Source of the DNA: Acrasis kona
Lineage: Eukaryota > Heterolobosea > Eutetramitea > Acrasida > Acrasidae
Length of the DNA: 64,000 nucleotides
Assembly (NCBI GenBank): GCA_026419775.2
Contig: JAOPGA020001810.1
Coordinates: 1-64,000 of the forward strand
Direction: 5' to 3'
The position numbers were made by a program, and so were the translations under genes. Below are positions 48,553-60,738 of the stretch, in pieces. Below the pieces are notes generated by a model. The model searched no databases. It was not told where the DNA came from and saw only the letters and a list, made by a program, of their open reading frames with translations. Numbering within the stretch: position 1 is the first letter of the stretch; each line of letters starts with the position of its first letter.

Positions 48553-49435
48553 TTGTTTTTACTTATTTTTTAATTCTTATCCTGACTTAACCTGTGGTCA
48601 TCAGGGAGAATTCGTTACAACCATATTGATATTTGTTGAATCGTTTTGTTTGAACAAATTAAACTGTGCAAAGAGTTTAACGAAATATCAAGTCGCTTAC
48701 TTTGCAACTCGTGACAGAATTGTTCTAGGTCAATAGAAAAGTATCTAAGCCCACCTGTCGGTTTCAACCAAGCCTCGGTCTCTACCTCAGTATCGATGAG
48801 CTTTGCATGGTTAGAATCTTAGCTGAAAACATCACTGCAACAAAGTTCTATGATCGCTCCATCAGTAAAAGCGTGAATTATGTGGCTTGAAACGCTAGAA
48901 ATCACCAACGCATTTTCGAACTCCGCATGGGCCACATCTAATCCAACACCAGCATTGTCCATACATTGACGTTCAAAGACATTTCGAGTATGATTCCTCT
49001 ATTTCACCAATCAATCTAACTTTTTCTACATGAAGAAAACAACACACGTACAACCTTTTCACATTGAATCAAGACAACGTCATCATATGAGGCACATTCC
49101 TACATTTACATCCGAACATGTTTAGACCCTATGTGTGATTGCCATCTACGATTTCATGTTCCGTTGGGCGTGCCATCATGAGCATTCCCGTAGTACAGTT
49201 TCATTGTAGGCAATTACAATAAGAGGCAACCGAGGTCATCCTATTTTTCATCACTCTTCACAAGAGGGGAACAATTTGCTTAAAATGAATCTTTGTTATT
49301 TTTATTTACATGATTTATTGCGTTGCATGTCCTTTGAAGTATGAAACACTCCGGAAAATTCATATTGTAATTGTCGGTTTACTTTGATCATTGTAGTAGA
49401 AGCTTCCATCGCCAACAAATCTAATAACATTCAAC
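48553..49435. other. Intergenic, about 0.9 kb
   Basis: Short protein-like but interrupted stretches occur near 49030-49200 and could be old coding sequence. No supported gene, RNA or repeat is seen. Confidence 0.35.
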
Positions 49436-50392
49436 ATGGGTAATACAGTCCAGAACATGACAGCTCCTGTAGAGTTGAAAATTATGACCTACAACATCAG
49501 AAATTCTGGTATGAAGGAAAAGAAAAAAGAGTACGAATGGGGCTATCGCAGAGAGGGACTTATTGAAGTTATCAAAAAGCATAATCCTGACATACTTGGT
49601 ATGCAAGAGGTTCTTGATGACCAAATGAAATTCCTCATTCAGAGACTTGGTGCAGATTACACCCCTGTCGGGGTTCCAAGAGAGTATGATCCTCGTACTA
49701 AGAAATATAGTAGCGAGTACTCATGTATCTTTTTCAACAACAAGAGGTTTGAGATGCTCAACAATGGCACTTTTTGGTTAAGCGACACACCCGATACACC
49801 AAGCAACGTTCCAGCATGGGGTGCTGCCTGCGTAAGAATTTGCACTTGGGTATTGATGAAGGAGAGAACTTCGGGTAAAATTGTCGCACACTTTAATACT
49901 CACTGGGATCATGTGAGCGCTCAAGCAAGGCTCAACTCCTCCACTCTTATGAGGACTAGGATGCTAGATGCGCTAAAAAAACTAAAGCAGGAGGGAGTCG
50001 CAGATCCTCTCCTATCCGTTTCTGGTGACTTCAACACCGAACCCAACAATCCAGAATTGTTGAGCATGCTCAAGCCATTAGTGGATGAAGAGACGGGCAT
50101 CAAATTACAACTTGATTATACAAAACTATCGGCAAAGGTTAGAAGAGGACCTAATGGTACATATACTGATTTCGATCTTTCGGAGAACTCATTAATTGAC
50201 TACATTTTTGTTCAGGACGGTTATAGTACTGAGAAGAGTTGGAATGTGGATTCGTATGAGGTTGACGACCAATTACTTCCTGGTACAAATTTCGTACCTT
50301 CAGACCACAGACCGATAGTGGTTTCCATCACTAACGGTCATTTAACATGCACCGAACAAGAGGATTATGTTGTTGTGAATAATAAAATATAA
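49436..50392 (+). CDS. EEP-family hydrolase, possibly N-myristoylated
   Basis: This 318-residue endonuclease/exonuclease/phosphatase-fold enzyme has all core motifs: IMTYNIRNSG, DILGMQEVLDDQ, NTHWDHVSAQAR, SGDFNTEPNNPE, SLIDYIFVQDG and PSDHRPIVVSI. FWLSDTPDTPSNVPAWGAAC is typical of the bacterial-like secreted or lipid/sugar-phosphatase branch. There is no signal peptide; the start MGNTVQNM suits N-myristoylation and membrane attachment. The substrate is unknown, a phosphodiester or phosphomonoester. The gene is intronless, and a small gene follows 55 bp later. Confidence 0.88.
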   Translation: MGNTVQNMTAPVELKIMTYNIRNSGMKEKKKEYEWGYRREGLIEVIKKHNPDILGMQEVLDDQMKFLIQRLGADYTPVGVPREYDPRTKKYSSEYSCIFFNNKRFEMLNNGTFWLSDTPDTPSNVPAWGAACVRICTWVLMKERTSGKIVAHFNTHWDHVSAQARLNSSTLMRTRMLDALKKLKQEGVADPLLSVSGDFNTEPNNPELLSMLKPLVDEETGIKLQLDYTKLSAKVRRGPNGTYTDFDLSENSLIDYIFVQDGYSTEKSWNVDSYEVDDQLLPGTNFVPSDHRPIVVSITNGHLTCTEQEDYVVVNNKI

Positions 50393-50446
50393 AGTTACTT
50401 TGATTCAAATATATCCTGTTGTGTTCGTCAACTTCTTACAATAACT

Positions 50447-50806
50447 TTGATGGCGACTGGAGTCGGATTCAAGAAAGAAGAAGAGGGCAATGAAGATAAC
50501 AAAACAAAAAAACAGAGCGAGATCACCACCAAAAGCGAGCTTGAGGATAGATCAAATCAAAAACAAACTAAAAAACAGGAATCAAATCAAAAGGATAAAG
50601 CGAAGTGTGACGATGCAGATTTATCAGAATTAACAAATAAAATATCAAACATTAAAATAGACGAAAAAAATGACAATAAAACATCAGAGCAGGGTAAGAG
50701 AAGAGTGCGTGTAAATGTGCCTGCCGCCAGGAGGATGATCTTCCACCATCTTAATGTCAAAGAAAAAAAGGATGTTGAAAAAAAGAATGAGAAAAGTGAA
50801 AAATAA
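50447..50806 (+). CDS. Charged low-complexity protein, 119 residues
   Basis: A Lys/Glu/Asn/Gln-rich, probably disordered protein with a more conserved-looking patch near the end (GKRRVRVNVPAARRMIFHHL). No family is recognised. It starts at the second or first of two ATG codons, 55 bp after the EEP gene, and is convergent with the FCP1 gene about 40 bp away. Confidence 0.5.
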   Translation: MMATGVGFKKEEEGNEDNKTKKQSEITTKSELEDRSNQKQTKKQESNQKDKAKCDDADLSELTNKISNIKIDEKNDNKTSEQGKRRVRVNVPAARRMIFHHLNVKEKKDVEKKNEKSEK

Positions 50807-50845
50807 ATGTTAATATTAAATCACTGTAATCATTTAATCATTATG

Positions 50846-51997
50846 TCAATATAGCGAAGGAACCTCCACAGCATTAAAAGTACATGGCGATAGATTAAAA
50901 TCACCAGAGGGTTTGTTAAAAGTTGCAATTTGGTGCTTCAACTCATCAGCCCTCCTAAAGAGTTGAATGCTCTCCTCCAGCCATGATTTATCAACGATCA
51001 TTACGTCAAGTATTTCTCTGGCTCTCTCCACTTTAGGTGTTTGCTTCTTTGTAGCAATTACATGTGTTATGTGTGAGGATACCTCTTCATAACATTGTGC
51101 ACCATATTCTTCGGCAACCCTCCAAATAAAAGACTGGTTGGCTTGTATGGAAAGAGGTATAAGACCGCTAAATACAATGTGGCATCCCTCCAAAACTCTG
51201 CTTTTTAGAATGGATCTTACATCACTGTATTCATTGTCTATGGGATCAAAAAATTTTCTATGAATGGAATCTAGTAGCTCCTCTAGGGAGAATAATGTAT
51301 TGTCCTCTTCACAGTCGGATAGTCCACAACATGAATTTTCACTGTCATAAGAGAGATTGGCGCAGCAATTACAATAGCAGACTAAATAATTGGAACAATA
51401 CCGATAGTGTTCGTAGGCATTAACTTGGATCAAGTTAAAAACTTCCTTCCACCACACATCTCGACGGTCATCGACAACTACAACCATACTTTTAAGTTCA
51501 TCACCGAAGACACCCAAATCTTTTGTTTGACCGTCTGCAAATGTTCCTCTGGATGCAATCACTTTAAAAAGCTTCTGGTCGTAACACTCATGGGGATATA
51601 AGCACCTTTGGTTATTTTCTAGAAGGTTCACAACTTCTTGAGCATAGGATGTAGAAGACATTGTTAATATTGCTATGTCATATTTTTTGTGGATGTGATG
51701 GATAAGATAGTGTAAGTGAGGTCTAAATCTCACCAATATTAGATCCCCCTCTACATTTATGACATTAGTCGACATATCAAAGTTCGACAAGCTCTTATGC
51801 CTTGTCGTAAACCTCTGTATGGCCGAAGTATCTGTAGTAGAGTGCAGAATAGTATTGTCTAGGTCGAGTGCCAACCAAAGTTTTTTTTTAGACTTCATAT
51901 TAGCCACATTTGTTGCGTTGAGGACGCTTTGAACATTATTATGTAGCCAGCTCGAAAACGCTTTGTCTTCAGGTATCGGATTACCAAGGGAGCACAT
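50846..51997 (-). CDS. FCP1: FCP1-like RNA polymerase II CTD phosphatase
   Basis: The enzyme dephosphorylates the CTD of RNA polymerase II to recycle it. The 383-residue protein has an FCP/HAD catalytic domain: WLALDLDNTILHS (DxDxT) near residue 42, VRFRPHLHYLI, IAILTMSSTSYAQEVVNLL and VVVVDDRRDVWW. A C-terminal BRCT domain follows from about residue 270 (RVLEGCHIVFSGLIPL, THVIATKKQTPKV, VDKSWLEESIQLF). Between them lies an unusual Cys-rich stretch (CSNYLVCYCNCCANLSYDS). This order, FCPH then BRCT, marks FCP1 rather than SCP phosphatases. Shorter than the yeast and human proteins. Confidence 0.88.
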   Translation of the reverse strand: MCSLGNPIPEDKAFSSWLHNNVQSVLNATNVANMKSKKKLWLALDLDNTILHSTTDTSAIQRFTTRHKSLSNFDMSTNVINVEGDLILVRFRPHLHYLIHHIHKKYDIAILTMSSTSYAQEVVNLLENNQRCLYPHECYDQKLFKVIASRGTFADGQTKDLGVFGDELKSMVVVVDDRRDVWWKEVFNLIQVNAYEHYRYCSNYLVCYCNCCANLSYDSENSCCGLSDCEEDNTLFSLEELLDSIHRKFFDPIDNEYSDVRSILKSRVLEGCHIVFSGLIPLSIQANQSFIWRVAEEYGAQCYEEVSSHITHVIATKKQTPKVERAREILDVMIVDKSWLEESIQLFRRADELKHQIATFNKPSGDFNLSPCTFNAVEVPSLY

Positions 51998-52204
51998 GTG
52001 CTTTCGTCAGTATCATAACAAAATAAGGCTTTCTTACAAAAATAACTAGAATTTCTATTGATAGAAGTTCTGTCAGGTATGGAGTGATTCTTAAACTAAA
52101 TTAATGCAGCCCTCCAATCATTAGAAGCTAAATCGATGTACCTATCAATGAACGTCGATTTAAAATTATTGACAGTTACAACAACTCTTACTATCACTAA
52201 TGAC

Positions 52205-52275
52205 GTCGTTCTAGTTTAATGGTAGAATATAGGTTTGTGGCACCTGAGACACGAGTTCGATTCTCGTGAACGACA
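52205..52275 (+). tRNA. tRNA-His (GTG)
   Basis: Acceptor GTCGTTC pairs with GAACGAC, D arm GTTT/GAAT, anticodon loop TTGTGGC (anticodon GTG), T arm ACGAG-TTCGATT-CTCGT, discriminator A. There is no intron. TTTTT follows. The extra 5' G of tRNA-His is not encoded, as is usual in eukaryotes. Confidence 0.95.
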
Positions 52276-52318
52276 ATTTTTAATATTTTTGAAAAATTTT
52301 TTTGACCAATAATTCATT

Positions 52319-54967
52319 TTACAAATTATCTTCAGTTTGGCTTGTATTGTGTGGTTCGACTCTAGTTTCTGATCTGATATCCATTTCACTCATTTCAACA
52401 TCTGCATGTTCATTTTCAATTTGAGATGCGACAGTTATCTCGACTGCTTCGTTCGGGGACTCACCACTTGTTATTTGGACTGGCTTCTTGCGCTTCAATA
52501 TGTATATTATCATCAATGAAAGAATGAGCATAATCATATTGAATACAGCAAGAGGTACAAAGAATAGAAAATATAGCAGGTATGCACTGTTATCCTCATC
52601 AATGAAGGGTGATGGTGTAGTACCACAGTAGCCTGTAACACATTCAACTGCTAACCTTGTTACTGAAACAGAAAGCTCCATATTACTACTATCTTCACTG
52701 TTTGGCATTTTCCTCCCACTATTAGCACTACTGCTCCAAACGCTACCGCTTTGTGATAAGGCTATCTTGTTATTTAGTAGCAACTCTTTAGCTTGCTCTT
52801 GCGTCAAATCTACACTAACGGAACAAATCACACTTGAAGGATGTTTAACTAATTCCACCACCACAGTCCAATATTTAGATTGTGTTTTTGGTTGGATCGC
52901 TTTCATCACTAACCTATAATTGGTGTTAACGAAGAAATCGCATTGAATGTTCTTGGAGAATTGACCAGACGATGACTGAACAGCGACACTTAGATACTGA
53001 TCAAATAATTCATCTACTTCTAAACTAGACATAATGTAAAAAAGTTTTGGCGTGACAGACCAAATCTCTATGACACTACCAAGAGCCCTAGACACGTTGA
53101 CAATTCGAAACTCTGCTAGTACTAGTTGATTTCGTATATCTATGCGTTTGATAGTTCCTATAGCATTTCGAGTACCACTCCATACTTTTATATTAGAGTA
53201 CAACATTAGATCTATAGTTGTGCTAGTAGAAAAGTTCTTATAACACAAATTATTTGGAACTATTTTCGTACAATTCACTTCGAAGTCTGTATTGTTAAAA
53301 TTAATATTTACCTCCATTGTGACATTTAGTGGAGATATAAAAGAGAAAGCAAAAGTAGAAAATTTTTTGAGTGCATTTGTGTGGTTTCTTATAATATCTA
53401 CATATATTGAAGACATATGTGGCGCTTGAATGTCCATGTTGCATTTTAGCTGCTCTGTTGAAACAACAGTTGCTGGGTTGACGATGGTTGTGTTGATATA
53501 ATCTTCGGTGAGATAGTTTGTACGGCAAATCCAAGTGTCATTAAAATAGTTGCCCTTGATGACGGCGACATCTCCTTTTTTAATGCTAATTGGATAATAA
53601 AAGGTAAATTGAGGTATTGGATTGCGAATAGCGAGTTTCCTTATCCTAGCTAAATTCAGATCGTTACTGTAACTTGATCTATAATACAACCAAGTTAGAG
53701 TATAGGTACCAGGAGGCAAAATGAAAGACAAACTAGTCCACTCTGCTGAGCAGCCGCTAAACAGTGCAACGTTGTTGGCACTAAATGACAATTTCCCTAT
53801 ACAGGATGTCGTAATTACTTGGTATTCGAAAGTGACGTTAGTGTGCTTAGCTGCAGTGAAGCTATATCTCAGATACGAGTAAACGTTTGAACTTTGGTAG
53901 TTATAGCCACTATCAATATAAAATCCTACAGTTTGTTAGTACTGCACAAGTATTAATATTTTACCTTGAGAGAGCCATGGGTTGCAATATAAACATGATG
54001 TTGTCGATTTCAGAGTATCAAATTCTTGATACACCTCATCAAAACAGTCGTCAATTTCGCAACTATCGCCACAGTATCCTGTTTTGCATTTACAAATATC
54101 GGGTCCGATGCAGTTCCCGGCTCCAGAGCAGGCTTGTGAGGAATTAAAATTATACCCATAACATTGTCCTGTAAAAGTACAATTTGGTCCAGAATATCCT
54201 GTTTGACAAGCACAGGTATCGCTTTGTACACAGCTCTTGCCCCTTGCACAGGAAGAGCCATACGGATGTAAAATGTTATTGCATTTATAATACTCGCACT
54301 TTGGTCCAAAGAAATTATAGTTACAATAGCAATAATCTCTACTTTCACAACTACCTCTTCCGCTACACGCTGCAGATCCCCTCTCTCCAAAACAAGAAGT
54401 GCACCACTTATTATCGGAGTATTTGGGACAAATTTGACAGCTTTCAGTTGCGTTTGCTGTAACTTGTAGTATGGAAATGTTCCTGATGTACCCATTGGCA
54501 GTACCGTAATCTGTTACAGTTAGATACACTTAATATAATCTCTTACATGCTGTTTCCAAACTCCAGGTAAATAAAGTTGAGCCAGGATTGATTGACGCGC
54601 AGACAACATTCCATCCATTATATGTATTGCGCAGGTTATATATGTAGGATTGGTTAGTATAGAGATATATCCCGTAATTATACGTTCCGTTTAATTGATA
54701 CTCAAACTGGAGGAGCATTGGGGAAAATGTTTTGAATTTGAAATCCAAATAGTAGTCCGTATAATATCCATCTTCCGAACTGAATAAATATCCGCCTTTG
54801 GGAGTCCAATTATTATTTGGATTTCTACCGTAGGTATATGATTGAAAACCGTCTGGTAGATAACTGAATTTCTCCCATTTGTTGTATGTGGTATCTTTAG
54901 TGATTTGGACTTCATATAATTGAGCAATTACATTCGCACATATTGTCAGTAACAGTGCTACAATCAT
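52319..54967 (-). CDS. Type I membrane protein with EGF-like repeats, three exons
   Basis: Exons 54967-54547, 54510-53965 and 53925-52319, with introns of 36 and 39 bp (the second with TACTAAC), give 857 residues. A signal peptide (MIVALLLTICANVIAQ) leads to an Asn/Tyr-rich beta domain. A Cys-rich stretch of EGF/tenascin-like units follows (CSGRGSCESRDYCYCNYNFF, CQTGYSGPNC, CKTGYCGDSC), then a long beta-rich ectodomain with many N-glycosylation sites. One transmembrane helix (LLYFLFFVPLAVFNMIMLIL) and an acidic cytoplasmic tail end it. It is probably a cell-surface adhesion or recognition protein, perhaps for phagocytosis. The family is not identified. Confidence 0.82.
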
Positions 54968-55042
54968 TGTTTACTCAATCGAAAGCTTCGATTCTAAAAC
55001 AAGCAAAAATAGAGCGGCATATTGATACCAACCGTAAAATTT

Positions 55043-57991
55043 ATGGACACGATACATCTCAACTTCGTATTCAATGCCTTTAGACAGTGCATGGCTTTAG
55101 TCAAAAAGAACTTCATCATTCAAATACGGAATTGGAGAATGTCGATAGTACAAATTGGAGCTAATGTCGGATTCGTATTCTTGATTTTTGTTCTTCAAGC
55201 AATTTATAATGCTTCAGTCGGACAAGTAACAACGTTACCCGCATCTAACGACATCGGCAGAATTCCGAAGTGCGTCAAGGGACCCAATCAAAGTAGCTGC
55301 ATATCTCTTACTTACTCCCCAAATTATATTGCCGGAGTAAATTCCGTTATGAGCGTTGTTTCAAGGAGAAATCGCATGTCTATGGTCTCTGTTAGCGAAG
55401 CTTCCCCTACACTCGGATTCGTACCCGATATATTGTCGTTATATGATGAGGATGTAATGATTTCCTACATTAGAAGTAACCAAAATATAACAAACGTGGG
55501 TAAGTAGATAAATTTACTTGATCTAAATTTTAAAGCTGTTTCTTTTAATAAATATGACTGGATTTATTCTGATGGCGAAAGGAGAGGATATACAGTCTAT
55601 TACAACACAACGAACGGAATGCCTGATGCGCTGTCTCCAACTATAAGAGCCATAGATGAAGCCATTCGTAAGTCGTTAGAAGTAATATCTAATCACACAA
55701 TAATAGTCGAGGTGTATAACAGCAACAAAGAGCAGCAATCAAAAATCTACGTAGGTATGGTTGATTACATTAATTTCCATGTCGTTAACGAATTAAGATG
55801 TTAAAGGGTTTCCGAACATACCACCAAAAGTAGTCGAGTATAAATTAACACTGTCGGATCATTGTGGTTCTACTGCCCCCCAATGTTTAATTTCATCATA
55901 TTACTGATGCAGATTGTATTTGAAAGAGAAAACAACTTACGGCTTAGTATGAAATGTATGGGCATGAGTGACAATATTTATTTTTTGTCTTGGTACATAA
56001 CCAACGGTATAATTATGTGTATATCTACGATTTTCTTAATAGGTTCCGGACGGTTGTTCAGCTTTGATTTCTTTTTATTGACTGATTTTTCAGTGTTATT
56101 CCTCATGTTTTTCTTTTACAATCTATCATTGATTCCAATAGCTTTTCTTGTGTCCGCATTTACTTCAAAGGCAAAGGTAGCATCCATCGTTGGTTTTATC
56201 ATATTCGCCACAGGTCTTGTGCTTCAAGCCCTGTTGACAGATGTACCAATATTCTATTGGTGGTCGAAAGGTGCCAAAAAAGCCTACAGCATACTGTTCT
56301 CTTTTTTTAGTCCTTTCAACTTTTCGAAAATATTTGCTGATATAAATTTGTTTGTAGCACCTCACTTTGATGAAAATATTGCTCATCCTTCGGAGCTGGA
56401 AGTAAAACCGTTCAGCTACGATTTATTTTTAAATGCAACCTATGTGTCATATTTGTCAACTGAATCTCCTGCAGCTGTCAACAGCTTTTACTACATTTTG
56501 ATGGATACTGGAATTTTTATTGTATTAGCTTGGTATGCTAATAATATATTGGTTATACCAAGGCGACCAATTTGGTTTTTTTTGCTTCCATCTTATTGGG
56601 GTATCACTCAACTTGGGACGACATCTGACAAAGCCCAGCGAAATCAAATGCCCTCATTTGATGAGAGGAAAGACATGTCCAAAGATGCAATCTTGGAAAT
56701 GGAAAGAACAACAATGTCCACTGCAGAAGGTTTGCAGTTGTTTAATATAAATAAACGATTTATATCGGACTGGTCGTCGTTGGTGAATAAAATTACAAGT
56801 GGGAGGGTTAGAGACCGATCTATCAACGCTCTTTCTAATGTATTTCTGACGATCGAGATGGGACAATGTTTTGGTCTACTTGGCCACAACGGAGCAGGAA
56901 AAACTACACTGATTAATATATTGTGCGGAGTTTACACACCATCTACTGGAAGCTGCTTTTTATTGGGCAACTCTCTTACATCAGCTACTGGTATAGATAG
57001 GATACAGAAGCTTATAGGGTTGTGCCCACAACACGATGTCCTTTTTCCAGACCTTACAGCGCTAGAACATCTAGAACTATTTGCAGACATTAAAGGTATT
57101 CCCGTCAAAGAGAGAAGATCCACCATCAATCAGAGGTTGAAAGAAGTAGAGCTTTACGATGTTCGAAAAAAGAAGGCCACAGCATTTAGTGGTGGTATGA
57201 GAAGAAGATTATCTCTTGCAATTGCATGTATAGGAAATCCCAAGGTGTTAATTCTCGACGAACCAACTACCGGTTTAGATCCCATCAACAAACGGAAAGT
57301 ATGGGATTTGATTAATAAAATGAAGAGGGAAAGAATCATAATTTTGGCTACGCACTCGATGAGCGAAGTAGAGTACCTCTCTGATCGCATCGGCATTATG
57401 ACCGGCGGCAGAATAAACTGCCTGGGTAGTGCAAAAAGTTTAAAGACAAGATATGGTGATGGTCACAACATATCTATCACAACTCACTCAGTTGATGCAG
57501 CAAATAAAATTGATGAGCTAATGGTGTCTTATGACATGAGTATTCTGAGCAGAAATGGGACAATGTTAAAATTTAAAGTAAACAGCGAAAGGAGACTGGG
57601 GGATTTCATGGGAGACGTTGAGGAGGGTAATATCAGTGGAATAAAAAACTGGTCATTAATGAACTCGTCACTAGAGGATGTGTTCATAAAAATTTCCAAG
57701 AATCCATTTTTGGAAGAAAACGATCTTAATGAGATATCCATTGAAGACTCAATAAGGTTAATCAAGGGTGAATTAAAGGATCTTAAATCTGACATTGCCA
57801 AACTGAATCAGGGTTCTGTGGAGATGCAAGAAAGTAAAGAATCCCATTTGGACCATTTCGACTCTTTCGCTAAGGATATTGAGCATCATAATGACAATGA
57901 TGAACTGCGACAACTAATAATACGTCAGTCAGAAAAAATTAAAGATTTAGAGGACAAAATCAATGCTCTAAATTTCCAACATCCACAATGA
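55043..57991 (+). CDS. ABCA-type half transporter, frame disrupted near 55.87 kb
   Basis: Exons are 55043-55499, 55536-55754 and 55807-57991. The N-terminal helix (SIVQIGANVGFVFLIFVLQA), a luminal loop, five further membrane segments and one nucleotide-binding domain follow the half-size ABCA plan. Walker A is GLLGHNGAGKTTL, the signature SGGMRRRLSLA and Walker B VLILDEPTTGLDP. A C-terminal coiled coil is extra. The likely substrate is lipid. After VEYKLTLSD the frame changes: the summed coding length has two bases too many, best explained by one extra base near 55860 and one in the CCCCCC run near 55877. This is either a real lesion or a sequencing fault. Confidence 0.85.
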
Positions 57992-58019
57992 GGTTCTCGC
58001 GGGGATATAAATCAAAATT

Positions 58020-60738
58020 TTATTTTATAAATAGACCTATTAACCTTCTGTACCACTCTTGTTTTTTATCCTTGATGATTATTGCTTGAGAGTTAATTAG
58101 CTGCAAAAACAACGTCTCTAGCGACGTCTCACCAAGCTGCCATTCTGTTATACCGAAATCACTCAAGTCCTGCTCCCTCATACCATTCCAAATAGTATTG
58201 ATGGAGGCGTCTTTTCCTACACCATAACTAATTTTCCCTTCAATGCCCTCAATATCGTCTTTCATCTTTACTAGTTGATCTTCACCAACCAACCTTGTTA
58301 TAAAGTCAATAGCTTTATCCCTGCTTGATTCTATAAACTGTAATTCAAGTACATATTTGAACTCAGACTCTAATTGTTCTCTAAATTCGAACTCTTCTCC
58401 GATAAATATCAATTCACCTCGGTTTACTACTGCTAGCTTTGAACAAATTGCTGATGCCTCGTCCATATCATGTGTTGTGACAATAATTGCCCTATCTCTT
58501 TGAAATTTGAGAATTGCATTCCATACATCGCGTTTTGATACTGGATCCAAGCCAGTAGTGGGCTCATCAAGGAACACCACAGAAGGACTGCCAATCATAG
58601 CAATAGCAAGACTAAGACGCCTTCTCATACCTCCGCTTAGATCCTTGGCTTGAGAGTCTCTTTTTGATACCAGCGACACAGAATTCAATAAATCTGCAAC
58701 ATGTTCTTCTGTATTTTGAATACCTTTAGCCCTTGCATAAAAATACAAATGTTCACTAGTTGTCAAGGTATCCCACAAAACATCAAATTGCATAGAGACA
58801 CCAATATGCTTTCTGAAAACTCCCGCTTTAGTGAGATCTTTACCGCAAATCTTTGCGCTTCCAGATGTAGGTAATAACAGACCATATAAGATAGACAAAA
58901 GTGTAGTTTTACCTGACCCATTTGGACCTAATAAACCAAAGCATGTTCCAGCTTCAACAGCGAATGTTAATTCATCTAAAGCTCTTTCTCCTTTTATATA
59001 TTCTTTAGTTAAACCTTTTACAACAAGTGGGCAATGATCAAATTTACCAGACAAGACATCGATTTCATGCTGATATACTAGGGGATTATTAGAGTTGGAT
59101 TCAACTTTGATGGTTTTTTCTTTATTCATCCAGATTTTTATTTTATCAACAATGAACTGTACAAAGAAAAAAGGATGCTCTGAGCCACCAAATTCCTGAG
59201 GAATTACATTATTGAAGTACCATGCTAGTACCAACATTACAATAGCTTGTATAGACATGTACATTACACCAACATATATATCTCCTGCCTCACTTGAGCT
59301 TGATATACAGTTGGTATACAAGCACTTTGCAGTAAATAGATAAGTTACTCTAAAGAAAGCAAAGAACGGGTACAGCCACAACCAAACAGGAGGGTTTGTT
59401 TGAAAATCATACACATTTGTACAGAGAACATATGAGATGATGATGCTCACAATAACAACGCTATAACCAACTACAGTAGCTTGGGTTGTTCTTTTTATAA
59501 ATGAACTCAACATAAAGGAAAAAGAGATGAGCGTGTGGCCCCAAATAAAAAGAGCAAACAAAAGAATAGAAGTATTAGTTTTCATAACTAACGTTGTTTG
59601 AAACATTGCTTGGAACATGATGTACATCAAGCACACAATAAAATACACAAAATAATCAAATACATAACGCACTAACCAATACAGATAACCCTTTACTCCA
59701 GCCTATAATAAGATGAATTTTTCAATACAAGTAATAAAACTTACAATGTTCATCATTTCTCTTAGCTTACTCTCCTTTTCAAAAACAATGGTGTTTATAA
59801 AAACTGGAAATAGAAAACAAATACTAAGCGGAAAAGAGATGGATGTTACAAGCAGCATGACATCTATCGATATTGTAATGTCATTATAGAATGGAAGTGG
59901 CTGGGCTACTACACAAACAGTTTTTCCTGTAATTGCCTTTATAAATATCCGGTCTACTTTTGAAATAATACTTGACCGAAGTAGAGGCATTGTCGCGTCC
60001 ATACTTCTCGCAAAAACATTTCTTTGATAATATCTGTTATCATTGTATTGAGCCGTGTAATTGATACTCGTCCGCGTCGCATTCTTAAAGATTATTGCTG
60101 CAAATTATTAATAAAATTTAAAAATCTAAAGACTAACCTCCGGAAGATATCATATAACTCATCGAATCACTAAGCCAATAAGTTGAAGGTTTGAATGAGG
60201 TTAGTTTGGAAAAATCTTCAATTAATTGATTATTAATGTCTTGAGGGGAATCATATTTTATAAAGTACGGAGAATAGTCATTATTGCTCAGGTAATCAAA
60301 AGGGTATGCCTCCAAAGTTGCTAGCCAGCCATCGCTGCGGCCGGTTCTGTCCCGAAATCCGACCTTTGATGATAGCTCTTGGTTCCCATCTGTTGTATAG
60401 TAGAATTCCTGATATAATTCTCGATCGTTTAAGGAAGAGTAGTAATCTCTGGGTCTTTCTAATGCACAACCAAGACCAAATCTACTTCCGACAACCCAAT
60501 ATGCGTCAAATGTTGGTAGGAGGTCGTTGACAATGGGTTGGAGTATTCTTGCGAATATTATTAATGCTAGTGGTACGGCAATAATGATTGCGTTCTGCCA
60601 AAAATTTCGAAATTGAAAAACGAGCTGCTTCGCTAACAGTCCATAAACTTGATAAAATATAAGAAATTGAGAAAATACAACGGGTGATTCTAGCCCTTGC
60701 TCTGCATCAATCTCAACGAACTTCTCCTCTTTGCTCAT
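58020..60738 (-). CDS. ABCA-type half transporter, three exons
   Basis: Exons 60738-60138, 60097-59745 and 59702-58020, with introns of 40 and 42 bp, give 878 residues in an unbroken frame. It has an N-terminal helix (NAIIIAVPLALIIFARIL), a luminal loop, and membrane segments between about residues 260 and 510 with the family segment FEKESKLREMMNIAGVKGYLY-like across a splice. One nucleotide-binding domain follows: GLLGPNGSGKTTLL, LSGGMRRRLSLAIAMIG, VVFLDEPTTGLDP and VTTHDMDEA. It is tail to tail with the other ABCA gene, 28 bp apart. They could act as a heterodimer or be divergent duplicates. Lipid transport is inferred from the family. Confidence 0.92.

Noticed and set aside
55830-55913. 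An intron to explain the ABCA frame change
   Set aside because: The only GT...AG pair would remove conserved transporter residues on both sides and exceeds the usual intron size here.
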